6,320 nt of DNA from Actinomycetota bacterium (lineage in GTDB: Bacteria; Actinomycetota; Actinomycetes; Nanopelagicales; Nanopelagicaceae), in NCBI GenBank assembly GCA_947488645.1, contig CANLAC010000067.1, positions 1 through 6,320 on the forward strand, in the 5' to 3' direction. Below, piece after piece: positions 1-5,177 of the stretch. How positions within the stretch are numbered: position 1 is the first letter of the stretch; each line of letters opens with the position of its first letter. The notes beneath the pieces were generated by a model that had not been told where the DNA came from, ran no database searches, and saw only the letters and a list, made by a program, of their open reading frames with translations. Both the position numbers and the translations under genes were made by a program.

Positions 1-950
1 TCGTCGCACTTGCATTCCAGATAAACCAAATTCAATCAGCCATTAGCCCACTTGCCCTCTGTGTTGCATTCGGCTTTATCGTTGCCAATTTTATACAGTG
101 GCCAGCTTTTGCAGGACCAGCAACAAAACTTTCAAGCAAAACAATTATGCGAATTGGTGTTGCCTTACTTGGCGCACAAGTAAGTGTTGTTTCTCTGAAA
201 GAAATTGGATTAAAGGGCGTGATCACAGTTGTCATTGTGGTGACCTTTACAATTTTTGGAATTCTCGGATTATCTAAGTTATTTAAAATGTCTGGTGATC
301 TTGGACTTTTAATTGGTGTTGGCTTTGGCGTGTGCGGTGCAACGGCAGTTGCGGCAATTCGTCCACAAACTCGCGCAACAGAAGAAGAGACTTCATATGC
401 AATTGGATTGATCTCCCTTTGCGGAACTCTTTCAATCTTCACACTTCCCTTTATTGGACATCTGATTGGTTTAGACACTCGTGAATTTGGTGCTTGGGCA
501 GGTGCAGCAGTCCATGATGTTGGACAAGTTGTTGCAACTGCCTCTGTTTGGGGCGATGATGCTGATAAGTATGCAATTGTCGTAAAACTCGCACGAGTCT
601 GTTTATTGGCACCAATTGTCTTGATCTTGTCGATTCGTCACAGACGTTGGTTAACTTCAGAAGGCAAAACAGAAACCACTTCAACAAAAGTTCCCTTGAT
701 TCCATACTTTGTACTTGGCTTTATCGCTGTAGCAACATTGAACAACCTTGTGGACATCAATGATCGAGTTCATGGAGATATTGTGTTAACAAGCAAGCTT
801 TTACTTGGGGCAGGCCTTGTGGCACTTGGTTCAGGAGTTCGCTGGAAGGCGATCCGTGCAATTGGCCCACGCCCCATGGCTATGGGCATGGTGGCCTGGG
901 TGATTGTGGCCGGGGTGGCGCTGGCTGCGGTCAAGATTACGGGACTTTGA
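1..950 (+). CDS. yeiH: YeiH-family putative sulfate/sulfite exporter, 5'-truncated
   Basis: This is a multi-pass inner-membrane protein of the YeiH/Cons_hypoth698 family, proposed to export sulfate or sulfite; TauZ of taurine degraders belongs to the same family. The reading frame is open from the window edge (first full codon at 3), giving about 315 visible residues. Family members run to roughly 340, so only about 20-30 N-terminal residues are missing. The ATG at 147 is internal: the codons before it encode a hydrophobic helix ending in FAGPATKLSSKTI. Family features visible are RIGVALLGAQVSV, GVGFGVCGATAVAAIRP, and the block GAWAGAAVHDVGQVVATASV followed by VVKLARVCLLAPIVLI. Substrate is not shown by the sequence, but the sulfur genes downstream support a sulfur anion. 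The TGA stop (948-950) lies within the -35 box of the next operon. The last 60-70 bases before it are unusually GC-rich. Family call is confident; substrate is inference. Confidence 0.88.
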   Translation, partial: VALAFQINQIQSAISPLALCVAFGFIVANFIQWPAFAGPATKLSSKTIMRIGVALLGAQVSVVSLKEIGLKGVITVVIVVTFTIFGILGLSKLFKMSGDLGLLIGVGFGVCGATAVAAIRPQTRATEEETSYAIGLISLCGTLSIFTLPFIGHLIGLDTREFGAWAGAAVHDVGQVVATASVWGDDADKYAIVVKLARVCLLAPIVLILSIRHRRWLTSEGKTETTSTKVPLIPYFVLGFIAVATLNNLVDINDRVHGDIVLTSKLLLGAGLVALGSGVRWKAIRAIGPRPMAMGMVAWVIVAGVALAAVKITGL

Positions 951-977
951 CAGATACCCCCGGGGGTATGGTAGATT
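947..977 (+). promoter_or_regulatory. Predicted promoter of the persulfide operon
   Basis: A perfect TTGACA -35 hexamer (947-952) is followed after 19 bases by TAGATT (972-977), a 4/6 match to TATAAT. An alternative -10, TATGGT at 967-972, leaves only 14 bases and is less likely. The operator palindrome sits wholly between the two boxes, so a bound repressor would block RNA polymerase. The -35 box overlaps the stop codon of the exporter gene. The -10 assignment is uncertain; the -35 and palindrome arrangement is directly visible. Confidence 0.6.
954..969. promoter_or_regulatory. CsoR/CstR-type operator palindrome
   Basis: ATACCCCCGGGGGTAT is a perfect 16-bp palindrome with a G/C-tract core flanked by ATA/TAT. 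This is the type of operator bound by CsoR-family repressors, including CstR. It lies in the promoter spacer upstream of a CsoR-family gene, so autoregulation is the natural reading. I saw no second full copy in the window. Confidence 0.82.
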
Positions 978-1010
978 TCTCCTAGTTACTACAACTAAGG
1001 AGTTTTGAAG

Positions 1011-1124
1011 ATGTGCTCAAGAGTTACATGCCCCGTATGCAAGAAGGCGACTTGGTCTGGTTGCGGAGAACATATTGAATCTGCACTGGCTGGAGTTCTT
1101 GAAGCCGATCGCTGTAAGTGCTAA
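1011..1124 (+). CDS. Small Cys-rich CxxC/CGxH protein (copy 1)
   Basis: This 37-residue protein starts at ATG 1011, eight bases after a strong AAGGAG ribosome site (997-1002). It is the first gene behind the operator. It has six cysteines. Cys7, Cys10, Cys18 and His21 form C-x2-C-x7-C-x2-H, a spacing suited to binding one zinc ion; Cys35 and Cys37 sit at the C-terminus. The signature TWSGCGEHIE is shared with the second small protein of this operon (3452-3622), and 21 of the first 35 residues are identical. I recognise the type as a short hypothetical protein common in Actinobacteria, with no function I can name. It has no signal peptide or membrane segment, so it is probably cytosolic. A metal-binding, thiol-buffering or sulfur-carrier role is conceivable from the operon but unproven. 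It ends two bases before the regulator's likely start. Confidence 0.78.
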   Translation: MCSRVTCPVCKKATWSGCGEHIESALAGVLEADRCKC

Positions 1125-1126
1125 TT

Positions 1127-1414
1127 GTGGCTACTAAAAAAATTGCTCATGTTTTATCTGATGAGGAACAAATCATTGCAATTTCAAAACGCATAAAGCG
1201 AGCTCAGGGTCAGCTTGGAGCTGTCGCACGAATGCTTGAAGAAGGGCGGAGTTGCGATGAGATTGTGACTCAAATGTCAGCGGTGTCAAAAGCTGTCAAT
1301 ACAGCTGCTTTCACACTGATTTCAGCGAGCCTAAAGGAGTGCCTTGTTGAAGGCAAGAACAATTCTGAGGCGGTTACCGCTCAGTTACAAAAACTATTCT
1401 TGAGTCTTGCGTAA
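1127..1414 (+). CDS. cstR: CsoR/RcnR-family repressor, CstR-like persulfide sensor
   Basis: This is a 95-residue all-helical DNA-binding repressor of the CsoR/RcnR/FrmR family (DUF156). The RIKRAQGQLGAVARMLEEGR stretch (about residues 22-41) is the family's basic first-helix region. Counting from GTG 1127, Cys43 and Cys72 are 29 apart, as are Cys36/Cys65 of copper sensor CsoR and Cys31/Cys60 of persulfide sensor CstR. The copper-ligand histidine, four residues before the second Cys, is Ser68 here (ASLKEC). Two cysteines without that histidine point to CstR-like sulfane-sulfur sensing by di- or polysulfide linkage rather than copper. The operator at 954-969 and the rhodanese and CoA-disulfide reductase genes downstream agree. 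GTG 1127, just after the previous stop, is preferred; GTG 1118 would add three residues and overlap that gene by seven bases. Neither has a clear ribosome site, suggesting translational coupling. Confidence 0.87.
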   Translation: MATKKIAHVLSDEEQIIAISKRIKRAQGQLGAVARMLEEGRSCDEIVTQMSAVSKAVNTAAFTLISASLKECLVEGKNNSEAVTAQLQKLFLSLA

Positions 1415-1423
1415 GTAAATTTC

Positions 1424-1810
1424 ATGAAAAAGGTATTTGCCTTAATCTCTTCCCTATTACTTCTTGTAGGTTGTTCAACGAGCACGGCGGGAGCCACGAA
1501 TATGGATGTTTTGGAGTTTTCAAAGAAGATTACAGAATCAGGTGTAGTGATTCTAGATGTGCGTACCCCAGGTGAATTTGCTGAGGGCTACATAGAAGGT
1601 GCCCGACTGATTGACTTTCAGAACGGTAATTTTGAGACCGAAATCGCGGATCTCGACAAGAACGCAACCTACGCCGTTTACTGTAGAAGCGGCAATCGTT
1701 CTGGCCAAGCCGTAAAGATCATGCAGGATGCTGGATTTCTTGATCTTTTCAACCTCGAAGGTGGAGTCATAGATTGGGCAAATCAAGGAAAGCCTCTCGT
1801 GAAAAACTAA
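1424..1810 (+). CDS. Secreted rhodanese-domain lipoprotein (sulfurtransferase)
   Basis: This 128-residue single-domain rhodanese carries a lipoprotein signal: MKK, a hydrophobic core, and lipobox LLVGC with Cys17 as the lipidation site. The mature domain should therefore sit outside the cytoplasmic membrane. Rhodanese landmarks are VILDVRTPGEFAEGYIEGA (about 42-60), the active-site loop CRSGNRSG with nucleophile Cys87, and the C-terminal LEGGVIDWANQGKPL. Family activity is transfer of sulfane sulfur through a Cys persulfide, as in periplasmic PspE-like enzymes; the donor and acceptor here are unknown. It starts nine bases after the regulator's stop with no strong ribosome site. Its TAA stop overlaps the next gene's ATG (TAATG, 1808-1812), so translation is probably coupled. 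Catalytic residues look intact. Confidence 0.92.
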   Translation: MKKVFALISSLLLLVGCSTSTAGATNMDVLEFSKKITESGVVILDVRTPGEFAEGYIEGARLIDFQNGNFETEIADLDKNATYAVYCRSGNRSGQAVKIMQDAGFLDLFNLEGGVIDWANQGKPLVKN

Positions 1811-3438
1811 TGCGAATAATTATCATTGGAGGCGTAGCAGGTGGCATGTCTGCCGCTACACGTCTGCGTCGCCTTAACGAAAATGCTGAAATTATTGTCA
1901 TTGAAAAAAGTGGCCATGTTTCATATGCAAACTGCGGGCTGCCGTACTACGTCGGGGGAGTAATTGAAGAGGAAAAGGATCTGTTGTTACAGACCCCAGC
2001 TAGCCTTCACGCGCGCTTTCGCTTAGATGTTAGAGTAAGTACTGAAGTCCTTGCAATTAATCCAAGTAAGAAGATGGTTGCTATCAAGAATTTAGCAACT
2101 GGAGAAACCTTTGAACTGGACTACGACAAATTGATCTTGAGTCCTGGGGCTTCACCTGTCGTGCCACCAATTCCAGGCATTGAGAGAGGAATGACACTTC
2201 GCACCGTTGAAGATGTTGAAAAGATTGCGGCGAGTGTTGGTAAAAATCCAGGCAGCGCCGTTGTCATTGGTGGAGGTTTTATCGGTGTTGAGATTGCCGA
2301 GAACCTTGTGCATCGCAAAATTCCAACCGCTCTTGTTGAAGCAACAGATCAGGTCTTAATGCCTTTAGATCCAGAACTAGCAACCTTGGTTGCACAGGAG
2401 ATGCGCTCACATGGCGTCGATCTACGACTCGGTGCCAGTGTTGTGAAAATCAATCAGGATTCCGTAGAACTATCAAATGATGAAGTTCTTCCAGCTGAAA
2501 TAGTCATCTTGGCTATTGGAGTTCGTCCCGAGATTGGCTTAGCAAAAGCTGCAGGTCTTGAAATTGGTTCACGTAATGGCATAAAGGTAGATGAGTTCAA
2601 TCGGACCAGTAATCACGATATTTATGCAGTAGGAGATGCAGCAGAAAAGACTGATGCGTTGGATGGAAATGCAACGTTAGTTCCTCTTGCAAACTTAGCT
2701 AATCGACACGGTCGAGTGGTGGCAGACCACATCAGTGGTTTGAAGGTGCGTCCAGTAAAAACAATTGGTACAGCAATTGTGAAGGTATTTGATTTGATGA
2801 TTGCAACAACTGGTTGGAATGAAAAGCGCCTTAAGGCTGCGGAGCGTCCACATCAAGTTATCCATATTCATCCAAACTCACATGCTGGCTATTACCCAGA
2901 TGCAAAGCAAATGACTTTGAAATTGATCTTTGATCCAAAGAGTGGCGAAATTCTTGGGGCTCAAGGAGTAGGAATTGAAGGCGTTGATAAGCGCATCGAT
3001 GTCATTGCAACTGCAATGCGCGGAGGGATTACTGCGCCAGAACTTGCTGATTTAGAACTTGCATATGCACCACCATTTGGTTCAGCAAAAGATCCAGTAA
3101 ATATGTTGGGATATGTTGCTGAAAATGTAATGTCAGGTGTATCAAAGATTGCACAGTGGCATGAGATTGATATGTATCGTGAAAAAGGTTTTGAACTGCT
3201 AGATGTTCGATCAGAGGCTGAATGTGGACGCGGCATCATTCCAGGTGCAATTAACATTCCTGTCGACGAGATTCGCGATCGTCAAGCTGAACTAAAAAAC
3301 AAAAACATTCTTGTTAATTGTCAGGTCGGACTTCGCGGGCATACTGGCTCGATGTTATTGAAGGAACTTGGATTCAATGCCGTAAATCTTGATGGTGGTT
3401 ATCTAACGTGGATTAACTCGCCTGCAGGAATTAACTAG
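1810..3438 (+). CDS. cdr: CoA-disulfide/persulfide reductase with C-terminal rhodanese domain
   Basis: This 542-residue protein is a pyridine nucleotide-disulfide oxidoreductase fused to rhodanese, like bacterial CoADR-RHD and Npsr. Such enzymes use NAD(P)H to reduce CoA disulfide, CoA persulfide or polysulfide. The FAD-binding motif GGVAGG is at 7-12, the single redox Cys42 is in SYANCGLPYY, the NAD(P)H-binding GGGFIG is at 154-159, and the second FAD motif IYAVGD is at 271-276. Tyr361 and Tyr419 (LAYAPPFGSAKDP) match the catalytic tyrosines known from Staphylococcus CoADR. The rhodanese domain covers about 445-542, with LLDVRSEAE at 463-471 and active loop CQVGLRG at 504-510 (Cys504). ATG 1810 is chosen because it overlaps the preceding TAA and begins directly with the MRIIIIGGVAGG strand; an upstream in-frame start at 1774 lies inside the rhodanese gene. 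No signal peptide, so cytosolic. All key residues appear intact. Confidence 0.94.
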   Translation: MRIIIIGGVAGGMSAATRLRRLNENAEIIVIEKSGHVSYANCGLPYYVGGVIEEEKDLLLQTPASLHARFRLDVRVSTEVLAINPSKKMVAIKNLATGETFELDYDKLILSPGASPVVPPIPGIERGMTLRTVEDVEKIAASVGKNPGSAVVIGGGFIGVEIAENLVHRKIPTALVEATDQVLMPLDPELATLVAQEMRSHGVDLRLGASVVKINQDSVELSNDEVLPAEIVILAIGVRPEIGLAKAAGLEIGSRNGIKVDEFNRTSNHDIYAVGDAAEKTDALDGNATLVPLANLANRHGRVVADHISGLKVRPVKTIGTAIVKVFDLMIATTGWNEKRLKAAERPHQVIHIHPNSHAGYYPDAKQMTLKLIFDPKSGEILGAQGVGIEGVDKRIDVIATAMRGGITAPELADLELAYAPPFGSAKDPVNMLGYVAENVMSGVSKIAQWHEIDMYREKGFELLDVRSEAECGRGIIPGAINIPVDEIRDRQAELKNKNILVNCQVGLRGHTGSMLLKELGFNAVNLDGGYLTWINSPAGIN

Positions 3439-3451
3439 AAAAGAGAAAAAG

Positions 3452-3622
3452 ATTTGCAGCAGAACTACTTGTCGCAAATGTGGGAAGCCTTCCTGGTCAG
3501 GCTGTGGCCAGCACATTGAAATTACCCTCAAAGGGGTGGCAAAGAAGGATCGTTGCCAGGGTCATGCCAATGACCCTAAAGAGCCTGGATTTCTGAGCCG
3601 GGTATTCGGGAAAAAGTGCTAA
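3452..3622 (+). CDS. Small Cys-rich CxxC/CGxH protein (copy 2), apparent ATT start
   Basis: This 56-codon frame follows the reductase stop by 13 bases. It matches the first small operon protein along 35 residues (21 identical), with Cys7, Cys10, Cys18, His21 and Cys35 conserved: CSRTTCRKCGKPSWSGCGQH. A C-terminal tail absent from copy 1 ends in EPGFLSRVFGKKC. The codon aligned with copy 1's ATG is ATT (3452-3454). Upstream in frame, back to the TAA at 3404-3406, there is no ATG, GTG or TTG, only a CTG at 3422. The ribosome-site candidate is weak (AAGAG before the ATT). So it either starts at rare ATT or CTG codons, or has lost its start recently; the intact frame and motif favour expression or very recent loss. 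Possible metal binding is inferred from spacing only. The 3' end overlaps the proposed terminator stem. Confidence 0.62.
   Translation: MCSRTTCRKCGKPSWSGCGQHIEITLKGVAKKDRCQGHANDPKEPGFLSRVFGKKC
3558..3577 (+). repeat. Perfect 8-bp hairpin within small protein gene 2
   Basis: AGGGTCAT (3558-3565) and ATGACCCT (3570-3577) pair perfectly around a GCCA loop. The hairpin begins right after the conserved DRC codons, where copy 1 nearly ends and the extra tail of copy 2 begins. No T-tract follows, so it is not a standard terminator. It may be chance or an mRNA structure. Confidence 0.5.
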
Positions 3623-3636
3623 AACCGCTCATTTTT
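3594..3636 (+). terminator. Candidate intrinsic terminator of the sulfur operon
   Basis: TGAGC (3594-3598) and GG (3600-3601) can pair with CC (3625-3626) and GCTCA (3627-3631), with one bulged C, and TTTTT follows at 3632-3636. The loop is long (23 bases), which weakens the call. Position at the end of the last operon gene is right. A second small stem, TTGCC/GGCAA (3635-3639/3646-3650), lies just beyond. Confidence 0.42.
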
Positions 3637-3652
3637 GCCCAAAACGGCAAGT

Positions 3653-3674
3653 AATCGTCACCGAATCGTTACCC
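3653..3674 (+). repeat. Imperfect 11-bp tandem repeat in the ABC-operon leader
   Basis: AATCGTCACCG (3653-3663) is followed directly by AATCGTTACCC (3664-3674), with two mismatches. It lies about 110 bases upstream of the solute-binding protein gene in a region where its promoter should be. Tandem half-sites can be regulator sites, but two short copies could be chance. Confidence 0.3.
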
Positions 3675-3720
3675 AAATGTCCTACTAATTGAGCGCACCC
3701 ACGCGTAGATTTCCAGAGTC

Positions 3721-3765
3721 CGAAGGCTTTGACCCCTCAAAACCCGATGACCTTCGAAGGCTCAA
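3721..3765 (+). promoter_or_regulatory. Leader of the ABC operon with CCTTCGAAGG palindrome
   Basis: The 163 bases between the sulfur operon and the solute-binding protein gene hold a perfect palindrome CCTTCGAAGG (3751-3760), 25 bases before the start codon. Its centre is CG, as in many LacI-family sugar operators, though the flanks do not match a known consensus. CGAAGGCT occurs at 3721-3728 and again at 3755-3762, and CGAAGG (3721-3726) can instead pair with CCTTCG (3751-3756), so an RNA switch between two folds is possible. I could not assign -35 or -10 boxes with confidence; TACTAA at 3683-3688 is a weak -10 candidate. Confidence 0.38.
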
Positions 3766-3785
3766 ATTAATAGAAAAGGACGATG

Positions 3786-5102
3786 ATGTCAGATCTAAAT
3801 AATGGCATTTCCCGCCGCTCAGTACTTAAGGGTGCTGCAGTTGGTGGTATCGGATTAGCAGCAGGTGGATCACTACTAGCTGGTTGCGGCGATAAAGCAA
3901 CTGGCCCACTTGCATACGGTGCACGTTCCGTAGACGCTGGTCCAACAGCACAGAACGAAGCTTTGATTGCTGCGTACACAGCAAAGACAAAGAACGAAGT
4001 TAAGTACAACGCAACTGAATCAAATGCATTCCAGAACAACCTCTCACAGTACCTACAGGGAACACCTGACGATACTTTTGAGTGGATGGCTGGATACCGT
4101 ATGCAGTTCTTCGCAGAGCAGGGTCTGCTCGCAGATCTAACCGGCGTATGGGATTCAATTGGCGATCAGTACACAGAGAGCTACAAGATTGCTTCAACTG
4201 GTCTTGATGGCAAGCAGTACTTCGTTCCAAAGTCATGGTACCCATGGGGTCTTCACTTCCGTAAGTCAATGTTTGCTGACTTAGGTTTGAATGCAGACAA
4301 CGTAACAAACTGGGATGAATACCTAAAGATGCTTGATGGTATGAAGAAGAAGGGTCTTGTTGGTTTCGCTGCCGGAGATAAGGGCGGCTGGGAAGCAATG
4401 GGAACATTCGACATTCTCAACGCACGTATCAACGGTTACCAGTTCCACGTAGATCTATTGGCTGGCCGCGAAAAGTGGACAGATGCAAAGGTCACAGAAG
4501 TATTCACATACTGGTCACAGTTGATCCCTTACATGAATCCAAACGTTCTAGATCTCGAGTGGGATGGAGCTATGCAGCTTCTTCTACAGAAGAAGGCTGG
4601 ATCAATGCTTATGGGTTCATGGTTCGGTGGAAACTTCAAGGAGCAGTCACAAGCTGACTACGACGATCTATCGATCATTCCTTTCCCAGAAATCAATCCA
4701 GAGCACGGCCGCGACACAATCGATGCACCTATCGATGGTTGGTGCGTAGCTGCAAATGGAACTAACAATGATGGCGGAGCAGACTTCTTGAAGTTTGCTG
4801 GCGACATGGAAGGTGTTAACGCAACACTGGCTGCAAAGGATGCAAACGGAGCTCTTATTCCGATGACATCTGCAAACAGTGGACAAGACACTGCTTCATA
4901 CGATGCATTCCAGAAGGAACAGCTAGCAGTTATGGCTGAAGCAAAGTACATCACTCAGTTCCTTGATCGCGATACTCGTCCAGACTTTGCAGGCCCAGTT
5001 GTTGGTCCAGCAATCCAGTCATGGTTCAAGAATCCAAAGGATGTTGCAAAGATCCAAGATACTTTGCAATCTCAGTGGGAAGCACTTCCTCCTCTAGCGT
5101 AA
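3786..5102 (+). CDS. ABC transporter family-1 solute-binding lipoprotein (carbohydrate type)
   Basis: This 438-residue extracellular binding protein delivers substrate to the two permeases encoded next. The N-terminus has a twin-arginine motif (SRRSVLKG, Arg10-Arg11), a glycine/alanine-rich hydrophobic core and lipobox LLAGC with Cys34, so it is predicted to be exported folded by Tat and lipid-anchored. Family-1 features are KSWYPWGLHFRKSMFADLGL followed by NWDEYLKML, and the AMQLLLQKKAGSMLMGSW block that matches the usual GKAAM..GSW region. Length is typical for sugar-binding members; the actual sugar cannot be read. AAAAGGA (3774-3780) is five bases from ATG 3786 and only two from ATG 3783, so 3786 is chosen. 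Lysine is written AAG almost throughout (one AAA seen among about 26), unlike the sulfur genes, which suggests very high expression. No ATP-binding subunit is in view. Confidence 0.92.
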   Translation: MSDLNNGISRRSVLKGAAVGGIGLAAGGSLLAGCGDKATGPLAYGARSVDAGPTAQNEALIAAYTAKTKNEVKYNATESNAFQNNLSQYLQGTPDDTFEWMAGYRMQFFAEQGLLADLTGVWDSIGDQYTESYKIASTGLDGKQYFVPKSWYPWGLHFRKSMFADLGLNADNVTNWDEYLKMLDGMKKKGLVGFAAGDKGGWEAMGTFDILNARINGYQFHVDLLAGREKWTDAKVTEVFTYWSQLIPYMNPNVLDLEWDGAMQLLLQKKAGSMLMGSWFGGNFKEQSQADYDDLSIIPFPEINPEHGRDTIDAPIDGWCVAANGTNNDGGADFLKFAGDMEGVNATLAAKDANGALIPMTSANSGQDTASYDAFQKEQLAVMAEAKYITQFLDRDTRPDFAGPVVGPAIQSWFKNPKDVAKIQDTLQSQWEALPPLA

Positions 5103-5116
5103 TTACTTTGAATTGA

Positions 5117-5139
5117 TTGGTTTCGAATATCGAAACTAA
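5117..5139 (+). repeat. Stem-loop after the binding-protein gene
   Basis: GTTTCGA (5120-5126) and TCGAAAC (5130-5136) pair perfectly around ATA, and the stem extends to ten pairs in RNA through one G-U and two A-U pairs. It starts 15 bases after the stop codon and no T-tract follows. A 3' stem that protects binding-protein mRNA, or a DNA operator, are both possible. Confidence 0.5.
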
Positions 5140-5140
5140 A

Positions 5141-5156
5141 TTAACAAATTAGTTAA
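5141..5156 (+). repeat. Second small inverted repeat between binding protein and permease
   Basis: TTAAC (5141-5145) pairs with GTTAA (5152-5156) around AAATTA. An overlapping alternative pairs AACTAA (5134-5139) with TTAGTT (5149-5154), which would compete with the preceding stem-loop. All pairs but one per stem are A-T, so stability is low. Confidence 0.3.
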
Positions 5157-5177
5157 AATAGAGATAGGGTTACAAGT

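Noticed and set aside
32..705. Minus-strand open frames of 148 and 84 codons (32-478 and 451-705)
   Set aside because: They lie opposite the YeiH-type gene, have low-complexity or basic composition and show no recognisable motif.
1420..1429. TTTCATGAAA palindrome over the rhodanese start codon
   Set aside because: It is short and AT-rich and follows from the ATG-AAA-AAG start; no independent support for an operator.
1774..1809. Upstream start for the CoADR gene at 1774
   Set aside because: It would add a 12-residue charged leader encoded inside the rhodanese gene; ATG 1810 overlaps the stop and begins directly at the FAD-binding strand.
2121..3257. Minus-strand open frames opposite the CoADR gene (2121-2318 and 2961-3257)
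   Set aside because: The + strand frame has complete FAD, NAD and rhodanese motifs; the opposite frames have none and no ribosome site that I could see.
3522..3537. TACCC...GGGGT inside small gene 2 as a second CstR operator
   Set aside because: The half-sites are six bases apart rather than four, the flanks do not match ATA/TAT, and it is mid-gene.
3767..4954. Open frames on both strands within the binding-protein gene
   Set aside because: They are by-products of its biased codon use; peptides are Ser/Gln/Cys-rich and unlike any family I know.
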